Origin: Bacteroidota bacterium | Lineage (GTDB): Bacteria > Bacteroidota > Bacteroidia > Bacteroidales > FEN-979 | Direction: 5' to 3' | NCBI GenBank assembly: GCA_026391795.1 | Contig: JAPLDI010000021.1 | Coordinates: 43,105-107,104 of the forward strand | DNA length: 64,000 nt | In this document: positions 11,171 to 19,922 of the stretch, in pieces | Layout of the letters: the number at the start of each line of letters is the position of its first letter | Numbering within the stretch: the stretch's first letter is position 1 | Made by a program: the position numbers and the translations under genes | The notes under the pieces: generated by a model | Seen by the model: the letters and a program-made list of their open reading frames with translations, nothing else | Database searches by the model: none | What the model was told of the DNA's origin: nothing

Positions 11171-12406
11171 TTATTCAAATTCTGCCTTAATTATGCGGAC
11201 GACTTCATTTACCGTTTCTTCTTCAAGGTCTGTACGGTTAACCAGCTCCTGAACTTCAAGGCCTAAAACGCTCTTGGCCGTATCACAACCGATCGTTTTC
11301 AGTTCATCGATGATCCACTGATCGATCTCATCCGAAAACTCCTGAAGGTCGACGTCTTCATTGTCAACATCCGTATCCCTGTAAACGTCGATCTCATACC
11401 CGGTAAGCTTCCCTGCAAGTTTGATATTAAATCCGCCCTTGCCAATGGCCAGGGAAACCTGGTCGGGTTTCATGTAAACATCGGCCTTCTTGGTTGGCTC
11501 ATCGATCACGATGGAGGTGATCTTGGCCGGACTCAATGCCCGCTGGATATAGAGCGAAGGATTGGTTGTGAAGTTGATCACGTCGATGTTCTCATTCTTA
11601 AGTTCCCTGACAATCCCGTGGATCCTCGATCCTTTCATCCCCACACAAGCGCCCACAGGATCGATCCGGTCATCATACGATTCTACGGCCAGTTTCGCCC
11701 TTTCACCGGGTACCCTTACAATATTTTTAATGCTGATCAAACCGTCATAAACTTCAGGAACCTCTGACTCGAAAAGCCGCTCGAGGAAAACAGGAGAGGT
11801 CCGTGAAAGAATAATGGCCGGGTTGTTATTGTTCATTTCCACTTTGGAAACAACGGCCCGGATGGTATCGCCCTTCCGGTAAAAATCAGAAGGTATCTGC
11901 TCTGACTTGGGAAGGATCAGCTCAATGCTCTCATCATCCAGCACAAGGATCTCTTTTTTCCATACCTGGTAAACTTCACCGGAGACGATCTCCCCGATCT
12001 TCTCCTTGTATTTCCTGAAAATGTTGTCTTTTTCGTATTCCTGGATCTTGGAGATCAGATTTTGCCGGATTGCAAGGATCTCACGACGGCCGAAATCCAG
12101 GAGCTTGATCTCTTCCGACAATTCTTCCCCGACTTCAAAGTCAGGTTCTGACTTCATGGCTTCCGACAAGGCAACCTGCGCATTGGGGTCTTCCACTGCG
12201 TTATCCTCCACAATGATACGGTTTCTCCAGATCTCAAGGTCTCCCTTGTCAATGTTCACAATGATATCGAAGTTGTCGGACGATCCGAATCGCTTTGCCA
12301 GCATATGTTTGAACACATCCTCAAGGATATGCATCATGGTCTCGCGGTCGATGTTCTTGAATTCTTTAAATTCCGAAAAGGTTTCGACTAAATTGATATG
12401 TTCCAT
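11171..12406 (-). CDS. nusA: Transcription termination/antitermination factor NusA
   Basis: 411 residues. Binds RNA polymerase and nascent RNA, modulating pausing, termination and antitermination. N-terminal polymerase-binding domain (residues ~1-125), an S1 domain (IGEIVSGEVYQVWKKEILV) and two KH domains with signatures DPVGACVGMKGSRIHGIVREL and SLAIGKGGFNIKLAGKLTGYEID. The C-terminus is short, lacking the acidic repeats of enterobacterial NusA, as usual outside Gammaproteobacteria. It starts 12 bp after the rimP stop, so the genes are certainly one operon, transcribed towards infB. Confidence 0.97.
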   Translation of the reverse strand: MEHINLVETFSEFKEFKNIDRETMMHILEDVFKHMLAKRFGSSDNFDIIVNIDKGDLEIWRNRIIVEDNAVEDPNAQVALSEAMKSEPDFEVGEELSEEIKLLDFGRREILAIRQNLISKIQEYEKDNIFRKYKEKIGEIVSGEVYQVWKKEILVLDDESIELILPKSEQIPSDFYRKGDTIRAVVSKVEMNNNNPAIILSRTSPVFLERLFESEVPEVYDGLISIKNIVRVPGERAKLAVESYDDRIDPVGACVGMKGSRIHGIVRELKNENIDVINFTTNPSLYIQRALSPAKITSIVIDEPTKKADVYMKPDQVSLAIGKGGFNIKLAGKLTGYEIDVYRDTDVDNEDVDLQEFSDEIDQWIIDELKTIGCDTAKSVLGLEVQELVNRTDLEEETVNEVVRIIKAEFE

Positions 12407-12418
12407 TTTACAAGATGA

Positions 12419-12874
12419 TTATTTTCCGAATTTGACAATAATTTTTGCAGTTTTTATTTCTGAAAACGGGAGGACTGTATTGTCCCGTTTAATTTCTTTT
12501 TTGGGTTTTTTTACCGGGTGTTCGAGTTCGAGTGATTCGTCATCCACTTTGACAAGGACTCCGGAAATGTTCTTGCCACCGTGGGTTACAACATCAAGTT
12601 CTTTCCCGATATTTTTCCGGTATTGCCTGACCAGTTTTAAAGGCCGGTCGATACCGGAAGAAGATACCGTAAGATCGTAATCTTCATAATCCCGGTTCAG
12701 GTTCCCTTCAATCGTGCGGCTGATCTCCTGGCAATCGCTGATCGTGATGCTCGTGTCGCAGTCAAAATAGATGTATATCTTGTTCGCTGGCTGAACAACA
12801 ATATCCACGAGGAATTTATCCGTTCCTGCCAGAAGCTCCTCTACCATGGGTTGTATCGATTCCTTTGAGATCAT
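12419..12874 (-). CDS. rimP: Ribosome maturation factor RimP
   Basis: 151 residues; helps mature the 30S subunit. The N-terminal alpha-beta domain contains DIVVQPANKIYIYFDCDTSITISDCQEISRTIE, and the segment YDLTVSSSGIDRPLKL matches the family signature VSSPGidRPL. The C-terminal Sm-like barrel covers residues ~95-151. First gene of the rimP-nusA-infB operon found across bacteria. Upstream on the same strand are a TATCTTTG promoter box and a GC-rich hairpin in the presumed leader. Confidence 0.95.
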   Translation of the reverse strand: MISKESIQPMVEELLAGTDKFLVDIVVQPANKIYIYFDCDTSITISDCQEISRTIEGNLNRDYEDYDLTVSSSGIDRPLKLVRQYRKNIGKELDVVTHGGKNISGVLVKVDDESLELEHPVKKPKKEIKRDNTVLPFSEIKTAKIIVKFGK

Positions 12875-12895
12875 AATCTTTCGTTATCAATAAAA

Positions 12896-12915
12896 GAGGG
12901 GACGCCTGTCCCCTC
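12896..12915 (-). promoter_or_regulatory. Leader hairpin upstream of rimP-nusA-infB
   Basis: A perfect 8-bp stem (GAGGGGAC / GTCCCCTC) with a 4-nt loop, followed on the minus strand by TTTTATTG. It lies between the promoter box at 12958-12965 and the rimP ATG at 12874, inside the transcript leader. It could act as an attenuator or a protein-binding hairpin. Function is inferred. Confidence 0.55.
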
Positions 12916-12957
12916 AAAATTTCTTCTACAACCAATGCACAAGTGCATATTCGGCTG

Positions 12958-12965
12958 CAAAGATA
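12958..12965 (-). promoter_or_regulatory. -7 box (TATCTTTG) for rimP-nusA-infB
   Basis: The minus strand reads TATCTTTG, an exact TAnnTTTG match, about 83 bases before the rimP start. Transcription would begin near 12951, placing the hairpin at 12896-12915 in the leader. Confidence 0.6.
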
Positions 12966-13238
12966 ACACTTTTTATTGAATCTGCTAAAAAATCTGAAAA
13001 GAAGCGTAATTGCGCACACATGTGCGGATAAATCATTCCTGCGCCGTAAATTTTCTTACTCCCAAAGGAAAATGGAAAAACAGGAACCGCTTTTGGGTTT
13101 GTAATTCATTTAAGATCAGGTTTGTTCATTTCATCTTGGCGAAATGTAATTATCTTCCTGAGTATGGCACATGGTTTGCGTTATCTCTTTTCGCGGCATA
13201 AAATCTGAACACAGATACTTTTCATAATTTTAAATCGT

Positions 13239-14168
13239 ATGAAAAAAAGGATACTATTTTTCGGTTTCGCCAGTATTGCGATTTTTACAGCCTTGCAGCT
13301 TTCTGCGCAGGTATCCATTACTACCGACAACAGCGCACCGGATGGGAATGCGATGCTCGATGTAAAAAGTTCTGCAAAAGGGATACTGGTGCCGCGTATG
13401 ACCAATGTTCAGATAAGCACGATCACATCACCGGCAACAGGACTGGTTGTTTATTGCACGGATTGCAACAACGGCGTCGGATGCCTGAATGTTTACGAAG
13501 GAGGCGGGTGGCATTGTATGGGGGCTATGCCCATTTTTGTTACCACATGCGGGATACAGAGGGTTTACTACCCTGTATTTGCTGCCGGGTACGTCTGGCT
13601 CGACCGTAACATGGGGGCTGGCCGCGTCGCTGCATCCTCTACCGATTACCAGGCCTACGGTGAGCTTTACCAGTGGGGCAGGAAAAGCGACGGACACCAG
13701 TGCATCACCTGGACCTCTTCCACGAGCGGGACTCCACAAAATGGGACCACAACAACACAATGTACGGGCGGCACCTGTGCGAATGCACTTTTTGTTTACA
13801 GCAACGCGGATTGGAATTCCACGACCAACAACCTCTTATGGCGTTTACCTCCCAAAGGAGATAATGATCCATGCCCCTCTGGCTACCGGGTCCCTTCCAT
13901 AGCCGAGCTGGAAACTCTTCGTCTCTCCTTCAGTACCAATAATGCCGCTGGGGCCTTTGGAAGCCCGGTTAAATTGACAATGCCCAGCGGCAGAAACTAT
14001 TTCGACGGGAACCTCTACGGCTCAGTAGGCAGCCAGGGAAGCTATTGGAGTACAACTATCTATGACGCAAACAATGTTTATCAGCTGATGTTCGCCAGCA
14101 GCAGCGGCAGCACCACCAATTGGTTTTTTAAAGCAACCGGTTATTCTGTGCGTTGTATCGCGAATTGA
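13239..14168 (+). CDS. Secreted FISUMP-domain protein
   Basis: 309 residues with a signal peptide (MKKRILFFGFASIAIFTALQLSAQ). Residues ~25-85 hold a segment common in Bacteroidota surface proteins (NSAPDGNAMLDVKSSAKGILVPRM, then a cysteine-bearing stretch YCTDCNNGVGCLNVY). The C-terminal ~190 residues are the Fibrobacter succinogenes major paralogous (FISUMP) domain: VWLDRNMGAGRVA, YGELYQWGRKSDGHQ, DPCPSGYRVPSIAELETL, GSYWSTTIYDANNVYQLMF and GYSVRCIAN at the end. These proteins are exported lipoproteins or surface proteins of unknown biochemical role. No T9SS C-terminal domain is visible. It stands alone, divergent from rimP. Confidence 0.85.
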   Translation: MKKRILFFGFASIAIFTALQLSAQVSITTDNSAPDGNAMLDVKSSAKGILVPRMTNVQISTITSPATGLVVYCTDCNNGVGCLNVYEGGGWHCMGAMPIFVTTCGIQRVYYPVFAAGYVWLDRNMGAGRVAASSTDYQAYGELYQWGRKSDGHQCITWTSSTSGTPQNGTTTTQCTGGTCANALFVYSNADWNSTTNNLLWRLPPKGDNDPCPSGYRVPSIAELETLRLSFSTNNAAGAFGSPVKLTMPSGRNYFDGNLYGSVGSQGSYWSTTIYDANNVYQLMFASSSGSTTNWFFKATGYSVRCIAN

Positions 14169-14285
14169 TTTATTTCCTTTTTCAAAACGTCCTATCATCC
14201 TCTACGGATGTGGGTTACCTGTCAGTTTTCACCCCTTTTCCCAACTATTTTTTCAACAAATAAGTTCATAAATAAAATATTGATC

Positions 14286-14293
14286 TATCTTTG
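14286..14293 (+). promoter_or_regulatory. -7 box (TATCTTTG) for the exported peroxiredoxin
   Basis: Exact TAnnTTTG match 28 bp before the ATG at 14322. A TTC lies about 20 bp further upstream, where a -33 element would be. Confidence 0.6.
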
Positions 14294-14321
14294 CATGGAA
14301 ATAGTCTAAATAAAGATAGAA

Positions 14322-15053
14322 ATGAAAAGGTTACTTGTAATTACCCTGTTTGTCCTGTTTACCTCAAACTATTTATTCTCGCAGGAGAATAAGGAGGTGA
14401 GAATTCCGCTCATCGGTGAAACAGCCCCGTCATTTACTGCAGAATCAACCAACGGGAAAATTACATTTCCGGATGATTATTATGGAAAATGGAAGATCCT
14501 TTTCAGTCATCCTGCAGCCTTTACTCCGGTATGTTCCTCTGAACTGATAGAGCTTGCCGCAATGCAGAAGGATTTTGATAAGCTTGATACAAAGGTGATC
14601 GTTGTCTCCACCGATGGATTGAACAGCCACATTGCATGGAAAAAATCGATGGAATCGATCCGGTATAATGACAAGGAAACCGTGAAGATGACGTTTCCCC
14701 TGATTTCGGATAACAACCTGGAGGTTTCAAAAAAGTATGGAATGATTCATTCCTACAGCAGCACAACACGCGACATCCGGGGAGTGTTTATCATCGATCC
14801 CAACGATAAGATCAGGGCCATTTTCTTCTACCCGATGAGTGTGGGGAGAAATATGGATGAAATTAAAAGGACAATCATGGCGCTGCAAATGGCCGACGGG
14901 AAGAATGTTCTGACACCTGCCAACTGGTTGCCGGGAAAGGATGTTCTCATTCCGGCTCCGAAAACAGAAGCCGATGCAGACAAACTGGCTTCAAAAAAAG
15001 ATCCTGATCTCAGCGAACTTGCCTGGTATATGTGGCTGAAAAAGATTAAGTAA
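14322..15053 (+). CDS. Exported peroxiredoxin, Prx6/1-Cys type
   Basis: 243 residues. Reduces hydrogen peroxide or organic peroxides. After a signal peptide (MKRLLVITLFVLFTSNYLFSQ) comes an AhpC/TSA fold with the peroxidatic cysteine in HPAAFTPVCSSEL. The extended C-terminal arm (IRAIFFYPMSVGRNMDEIKRTI, then NVLTPANWLPGKDVLIPAP) is diagnostic of the Prx6 subfamily. I see no second cysteine in a resolving position, so it probably uses a 1-Cys mechanism. The signal peptide is noteworthy because most Prx6 enzymes are cytoplasmic; this one should act in the periplasm. Single gene with its own promoter box. Confidence 0.9.
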   Translation: MKRLLVITLFVLFTSNYLFSQENKEVRIPLIGETAPSFTAESTNGKITFPDDYYGKWKILFSHPAAFTPVCSSELIELAAMQKDFDKLDTKVIVVSTDGLNSHIAWKKSMESIRYNDKETVKMTFPLISDNNLEVSKKYGMIHSYSSTTRDIRGVFIIDPNDKIRAIFFYPMSVGRNMDEIKRTIMALQMADGKNVLTPANWLPGKDVLIPAPKTEADADKLASKKDPDLSELAWYMWLKKIK

Positions 15054-15108
15054 TAGCGTCATCCCGGGATTGCTCTGTTCATCCTCGAATCTTTTTAGAA
15101 AAAAAATC

Positions 15109-15139
15109 ATCCTGATGGTAAAATATTTCACATCAGGAT
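15109..15139. promoter_or_regulatory. Palindrome at the tetR promoter: candidate operator or weak terminator
   Basis: Perfect 9-bp inverted repeat ATCCTGATG / CATCAGGAT separated by 13 bases, ending 12 bp before the tetR -7 box (15152-15159) and thus covering the -33 region. That position suits an operator for the TetR protein encoded just downstream. It is also 55 bp past the peroxiredoxin stop and could be a weak terminator, but the following T run is poor (TTTGTTTAT). Confidence 0.5.
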
Positions 15140-15151
15140 TTGTTTATACCC

Positions 15152-15159
15152 TATCTTTG
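15152..15159 (+). promoter_or_regulatory. -7 box (TATCTTTG) for the tetR-efflux operon
   Basis: Exact TAnnTTTG match, 32 bp before the tetR ATG at 15192 and 12 bp downstream of the 9-bp inverted repeat. Confidence 0.6.
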
Positions 15160-15191
15160 ACCCCTTGAACAAATTAGTCAAATAGTTTAAT

Positions 15192-15812
15192 ATGGTATCA
15201 ATCTCACACGGCGGGGAGAATACGGAAAAACTTCAGCAGATCCTTTCAGAAGCAAGGAGAATCTTTGGTCTGTATGGATTTGAGCGGACTCCGATGAAGA
15301 AGATCGCTTCCGGGGTTTTTATGTCGAAATCGTCTCTTTATTATTATTTTCCGGATAAGGAGAGCCTGTTTAAAGGAGTGATTGAAGCAGAGCAGGAGGA
15401 ATTTTTCAGCCAGATGAATAACAGGCTTAAGAAACGTTCGACGGTTGAACTGATGCTGAATGAGTTTGTCGCGGTCAGACATGAACATTTTAAAAGATTC
15501 ATCAATCTTGATATTTTCCGGTTTGATGACTTTTACAAGATAAAACCACATGTGCAGGAGACATTCCTTCGTTTCAGGGAAAGGGAAATAAAAATCATCG
15601 AATTGATCCTGTTAAAAGGAAAAAACTCAGGAAACTATATCTGCAAAGACCCGGCCGCAACGGCTGCATTGTTTCTTGAAGTTCTTCAGGGATTGCGGAT
15701 GGTCGTGATGCAGCACCGCGACTACCAGGAATTAAAGCAGGAAGATTATGACCGGATCGAAGAAAAACATCTCTCTTTTTTAGTATTATTTACAAAGGGA
15801 TTAAAAAAATAG
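15192..15812 (+). CDS. TetR/AcrR-family transcriptional regulator of the adjacent efflux operon
   Basis: 206 residues. The N-terminal TetR helix-turn-helix is clear: ILSEARRIFGLYGFERTPMKKIASGVFMSKSSLYYYFPDKESLFKGVI (positions ~17-65). The C-terminal ligand domain is divergent, as is normal. It is the first gene of a tetR-hlyD-emrB-tolC cluster with gaps of about 40, 2 and 20 bp, so it most likely represses this pump and is relieved by a pump substrate. A perfect 9-bp inverted repeat at the promoter is the obvious candidate operator. The stop codon at 15810-15812 is followed directly by the hlyD leader. Confidence 0.9.
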   Translation: MVSISHGGENTEKLQQILSEARRIFGLYGFERTPMKKIASGVFMSKSSLYYYFPDKESLFKGVIEAEQEEFFSQMNNRLKKRSTVELMLNEFVAVRHEHFKRFINLDIFRFDDFYKIKPHVQETFLRFREREIKIIELILLKGKNSGNYICKDPAATAALFLEVLQGLRMVVMQHRDYQELKQEDYDRIEEKHLSFLVLFTKGLKK

Positions 15813-15854
15813 TTGACGAAAAATCCCGGAATAGAAACCAACCAAAGAATCATC

Positions 15855-16874
15855 ATGAGTACAACAGAGAACAAGGGAAACAAAAAAGCTTCAAAAATCC
15901 GGGCCTATATTGCCCTGGGATTGGTCATCATCGCACTGATCGTTTTCGGCTGGCGATGGTATAAGGAATATACCTCCTATTACTCTACCGATGATGCCTA
16001 TATTGATGCCGACCGGGTAGCCGTAAGTTCCAAAATACTCGGACGGATCACCAATATTTATGCCGATGAAGGAGACAGTGCCAAAATAGGGCAGCTTCTG
16101 GTGGTTCTTGACAGCAGTGACCTTTCTGCTCAGAAGCTCCAGGCAAAGGCTGCACTCGACCAGGCCTCTTCATCCATTGCACAGTCAAAAGCCCGTTACG
16201 AACTTGATCAGAAGACGGAGCTGGTGCAGGAGATCGGTTTGGGAAGAGCGAAAGAGGATCTTGACCGGGCTGTTGCCCAGTATGAGGGAAAAGTTATCGC
16301 AAAGGAACAATACGATCATGCAAAAAAATCCTATGAATCAGCCCAGGCCGTCCTGGATGCAGCAAAAGCACAGCTGGAGGTAAGCAAAGCGCAAATTACA
16401 TTTGCTGAAAGCAATACAAAAACGGCTGCTTCACAGATCGGGATCCTGGAAACTTCCCTGAAGAACACCCGGATCTTTGCACCGGCCAGTGGCCGCATTG
16501 CAAAGCGATGGTTGCTCCCTGGTGATGTAGTTCAGCCCGGGCAGGCAGTCTTCACCATTACACGCGACTCCCTGTTTTATGTGATGGCCTATTTTGAGGA
16601 GACCAAAGTTTCCGGAATCCAAAACGGAAAGAAGGCGGAATTAACGGTGGATGCCTATCCGGACGTAAAATTTACAGGTACCGTCATTAATGTCGGTTCC
16701 AACACTGCTGCCCAGTTCTCGCTGATACCGCCCAACAATGCTTCCGGAAACTTTACCAAGGTTACTCAGCGCATACCGGTCAAGATTTCTCTCGACGGGC
16801 AAAAAAACGACAAGAGATCTTCTCCGGTTCGCTTTACTGCCGGGATGTCGGTTCTTGTCAAGATCATAAAATAG
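15855..16874 (+). CDS. HlyD/EmrA-family membrane fusion (periplasmic adaptor) protein
   Basis: 339 residues from the ATG at 15855; an in-frame TTG at 15813 exists but directly abuts the tetR stop. One N-terminal transmembrane helix (IALGLVIIALIVFGW) is followed by the biotinyl-lipoyl half STDDAYIDADRVAVSSKILGRI, a long alpha-hairpin coiled coil (residues ~90-200, rich in Ala/Gln/Lys), the second lipoyl half (NTRIFAPASGRIAKRWLLPGDVVQPGQ) and a beta-barrel domain. STDDAY(I/V)DA is typical of EmrA-type adaptors that pair with DHA2 transporters. It links the inner-membrane EmrB-like pump with the TolC-like channel encoded next. Confidence 0.92.
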   Translation: MSTTENKGNKKASKIRAYIALGLVIIALIVFGWRWYKEYTSYYSTDDAYIDADRVAVSSKILGRITNIYADEGDSAKIGQLLVVLDSSDLSAQKLQAKAALDQASSSIAQSKARYELDQKTELVQEIGLGRAKEDLDRAVAQYEGKVIAKEQYDHAKKSYESAQAVLDAAKAQLEVSKAQITFAESNTKTAASQIGILETSLKNTRIFAPASGRIAKRWLLPGDVVQPGQAVFTITRDSLFYVMAYFEETKVSGIQNGKKAELTVDAYPDVKFTGTVINVGSNTAAQFSLIPPNNASGNFTKVTQRIPVKISLDGQKNDKRSSPVRFTAGMSVLVKIIK

Positions 16875-16876
16875 GG

Positions 16877-18559
16877 ATGAAGAAGGTTCCCGGCATCAGT
16901 CATTTTCGCGAATTCATTCGTGAGCAGAGTGCCACTTTTGACACAGAAAGCCCCTCCTATAAATGGTGGCTGCTGGCAAATGTGATGATCGGGACATTTA
17001 TGGCTGTACTTGACGCCACCATCGTCAATGTAGGTCTTCCCAAGATCATGGCCTCCTTCGGGGTCGGGCTCGACAAGATCGAATGGGTGCTTACAGCTTA
17101 CATGCTTGCACTGGCGGTGATGCTTCCTACTTCAGGCTGGCTTGCCGACCGGTTCGGGTACAAACGGGTTTATTTTCTCGGGCTGTTCCTTTTCACCCTC
17201 GGATCCTTTTTGTGTGGAATTTCGCCGAACGAAGACATTCTGATTTTTTCGCGCATCATCCAGGGATTGGGTGCAGGATGTTTGATGCCCGTGGGCATGG
17301 CAATAATCACCAGGGAATTTCCACCGGAAAAAAGAGGAGTGGCCCTGGGATTCTGGTCCATCGCTTCTGCAGCCTCTGTTTCTTTTGGACCGCTTATCGG
17401 CGGATACCTGGTTGACCGTTTCAGCTGGCCGCTCATCTTTGATGTCAATGTCCCCATTGGCATCGCCGGAATGCTTGCCACTGCCATCATTCAAAAAGAA
17501 TACCGGAGCAAACATGTCGGGCCTTTTGACCCGATCGGCTTTTTTTCCGTCACCATTTTTCTTCCCTTTCTTCTCTATGCATTAACAGAAGGAAGCACAT
17601 CCACAAATTCTGCGGGTTGGTCATCACCAGTTGTACTGACCTGTTTCGCTGTTGCCGCCATTGCTTTTGTTGTTTTCATTTCTGCAGAACTCATCGTGGA
17701 TCATCCGCTCATTGATCTGCGTCTACTGAAAGACTATAATTTCGCCATCGCCAATGTTGTCACCTTCATCTTTGGCATCGGGATGTTCGGCAGCACCTTC
17801 CTTTTGCCTTTGTTTCTTCAGAATTCACTGGGTTACACAGCCCTGCAGGCCGGAGCGGTCTTTCTGCCTGTCGGGTTCATCCAGGGGGTTGTGGCACCGA
17901 TGGCCGGCATTTCCTCCAACCGGATCAACCCGAAGATACTGATCTTCTCAGGAGCGATACTACTGGCATTCACATTTTACCTGAACAGCGAAATGTCGTA
18001 CCTGACAGAGCATGGTTTTATCATGACAACGCTCTATCTGCGCGGTGTTGCCATGGGAATCATGTTCGCTCCCCTGACCGCAGCTGCTGTAGTGGACATC
18101 CCCAGGCACAAGATGGGTCAGGCATCCGGTCTGCTGAATGTGATCCGCCAGGTAGGCGGCAGTTTCGGTGTGGCCATCCTCACGACCATTCTTACCACAC
18201 GCATCACGTATCATACCCAGTCGTTCGGGGAAGTGATGCAGGCGAATTCTCCTGCGTTTAATTCGGTTCTGCGTAACATAGGGTACTTTGTTCACAACAG
18301 TGTTGGCGGGGCTGGTGCCCTGGTAGATAAGCAAAGCCAGGCGATCCTGATGTCGCATGTTGCACGGCAATCGTTTGTCCAGGCCATTGATGATGATTTC
18401 CTGCTGGCTGCATTCATCACCCTCATCAGTGCATTTCCGGTCCTCTTCCTCAAGATCGGCAGAAAGGGAAAAGGAAAGCAGGGGGGCGGTCCATCTGAGC
18501 AAAAGCCGGTCGGAGGTCCTGAAGAGTCTGCTGAACCGTCCACAATTATTTCAGACTAA
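16877..18559 (+). CDS. DHA2-family (EmrB/QacA) drug:H+ antiporter
   Basis: 560 residues with about 14 hydrophobic helices, the DHA2 layout of the major facilitator superfamily. Motifs include VLDATIVNVGLPKIMASFG (helix 1), GWLADRFGYKRVY (motif A) and RIIQGLGAGCLMPVGMAII. It begins 2 bp after the adaptor gene and is followed by tolC, so the product is the inner-membrane pump of a tripartite efflux system driven by the proton gradient. The C-terminal tail is Gly/Lys/Pro-rich and cytoplasmic. Substrates cannot be deduced; this subfamily exports hydrophobic drugs, detergents and bile-type compounds. Confidence 0.93.
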   Translation: MKKVPGISHFREFIREQSATFDTESPSYKWWLLANVMIGTFMAVLDATIVNVGLPKIMASFGVGLDKIEWVLTAYMLALAVMLPTSGWLADRFGYKRVYFLGLFLFTLGSFLCGISPNEDILIFSRIIQGLGAGCLMPVGMAIITREFPPEKRGVALGFWSIASAASVSFGPLIGGYLVDRFSWPLIFDVNVPIGIAGMLATAIIQKEYRSKHVGPFDPIGFFSVTIFLPFLLYALTEGSTSTNSAGWSSPVVLTCFAVAAIAFVVFISAELIVDHPLIDLRLLKDYNFAIANVVTFIFGIGMFGSTFLLPLFLQNSLGYTALQAGAVFLPVGFIQGVVAPMAGISSNRINPKILIFSGAILLAFTFYLNSEMSYLTEHGFIMTTLYLRGVAMGIMFAPLTAAAVVDIPRHKMGQASGLLNVIRQVGGSFGVAILTTILTTRITYHTQSFGEVMQANSPAFNSVLRNIGYFVHNSVGGAGALVDKQSQAILMSHVARQSFVQAIDDDFLLAAFITLISAFPVLFLKIGRKGKGKQGGGPSEQKPVGGPEESAEPSTIISD

Positions 18560-18579
18560 AAACATAAAACCGATTTTAT

Positions 18580-19914
18580 ATGCCAAGGTATCAAAAAAAA
18601 TGTTCTTTGTGGGTTTTGATCTTTCTCTTTCCCATCCTGTCAGCGGGACAAGGCATTCAGCAAAATCAGGCTCCCGTGGCAGACGATTCACTCTCCCTGC
18701 AGCAGATTTTGCAAGTGGTCACCACTTCCTATCCTACGGTTCTGAAAGCCCGGGAAGCCATTAACTCAGCCGATGCAGCCATCGGCCTTGCCCGGTCAGG
18801 TTACTATCCAGATATCTCCGGCATAGCCGGATATACCAGGCTTGGCCCGGTTTCTGCGTTGACCATTCCGAACATGGGCACTTTTCAGATCTATCCTGAA
18901 AATAATTACAATGCAGAAGTGGATGTACGGCAGACCATCTATGATTTTGCCCAGACCTCCCGGAAAATAAAAATGGAGGAATCGGGCAAAGAAATCTCAG
19001 AAAAGATGGTGGACCTTGTAAAACAAAGGCTTAACCTGGTTACTGCAGTAAGCTATTACTCGCTCGTATATCTGCAGGAAGCCCTGAAGATAAAAGATGT
19101 TCAGCTTGACAACCTCAATGAGCACCTTGCTTTTGTAACAAAAAAGAAAGAGACCGGATCGGCAACGCAATACGAAATCCTTTCAACCCAGGTCAGGATA
19201 TCCACGGCAGAAAACCAGAAGGTCGACATCCAGACGGCCATCAAAACGCAGCAGACAATCCTGAATTCGCTGATGGGTTTTCCGGTCAGCAATGCCATCA
19301 AAGTAAAACCGAACCTTGTCCTCGGAAGTTCGGATGTAAATCCTGATTCCCTGGTTCATTTTGCCCTTCAGCACCGGTACGAGATGATCGTGGCAGGGTT
19401 GAAAGAGGAGCATGCAGCCCTTCAGCTTAAAGCCGTTAAGGTTCAGAACAACCCTGTATTAAGTGCTTTCGTCTCGGGAAGCGTTAAAAATGGGTTTATC
19501 CCCGATCTCAATGAGCCGACACCGAATTATGCCGCAGGAATTGGAATCCGGGTTCCGATCTTTGAAGCCACCCGCCATCAGAATTATGTCAAACGCGCAA
19601 ATGTTGAGATCAATGTCATGAAGCAGGAAACCGAACAAGCCCGGAGGGAGATATCCACGGAAGTATACCAGAACGAGGCTCAGCTCAATGCAGCCCTTCA
19701 GAAAATCAAACAAAGCGACCTGCAGGTCAGGCAGGCTGAAGAAGCCCTCGGACTTGCCAAGATCAGTTTCTCGAGCGGGGTTATCACCAACCTTGACCTC
19801 CTGGATGCGGAAACCTCCGAAGCAGAAAGCAAGGTCAACCTTCTTAAAGCCAGGGCCGATTATGCAGTAAGTCTGGCCCGTCTCAATATTTCGATCGGGA
19901 AACCGATTAATTAA
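18580..19914 (+). CDS. TolC-family outer-membrane efflux protein
   Basis: 444 residues. A signal peptide (LWVLIFLFPILSAGQG) is followed by two OEP repeats. The first begins LSLQQILQVVTTSYPTVLKAREAI; the second ends with the family's typical helix SFSSGVITNLDLLDAETSEAESKVNLLKARADYAVSLARLN. The long helical segments between form the periplasmic tunnel. It is the last gene of the tetR-hlyD-emrB-tolC cluster, 20 bp after the transporter, completing the pump. A TACCTTTG promoter box begins 9 bp after its stop codon, so the next gene is separate. Confidence 0.93.
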   Translation: MPRYQKKCSLWVLIFLFPILSAGQGIQQNQAPVADDSLSLQQILQVVTTSYPTVLKAREAINSADAAIGLARSGYYPDISGIAGYTRLGPVSALTIPNMGTFQIYPENNYNAEVDVRQTIYDFAQTSRKIKMEESGKEISEKMVDLVKQRLNLVTAVSYYSLVYLQEALKIKDVQLDNLNEHLAFVTKKKETGSATQYEILSTQVRISTAENQKVDIQTAIKTQQTILNSLMGFPVSNAIKVKPNLVLGSSDVNPDSLVHFALQHRYEMIVAGLKEEHAALQLKAVKVQNNPVLSAFVSGSVKNGFIPDLNEPTPNYAAGIGIRVPIFEATRHQNYVKRANVEINVMKQETEQARREISTEVYQNEAQLNAALQKIKQSDLQVRQAEEALGLAKISFSSGVITNLDLLDAETSEAESKVNLLKARADYAVSLARLNISIGKPIN

Positions 19915-19922
19915 AAAAGTTC

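Larger units (their letters stand above)
12875..13238. other. 364-bp divergent intergenic region, rimP / FISUMP gene
   Basis: The rimP-proximal part holds the operon leader, its hairpin and promoter. The remainder (about 12970-13238) is AT-rich, with no open frame I would defend and no clear TAnnTTTG box for the plus-strand gene; a TACTTTTC at 13216-13223 is the closest match. Confidence 0.5.

Noticed and set aside
10299..11252. 317-residue Ser/Phe-rich plus-strand frame
   Set aside because: Antisense to the Lys/Glu-rich linker of infB, which creates long Ser/Phe frames on the other strand.
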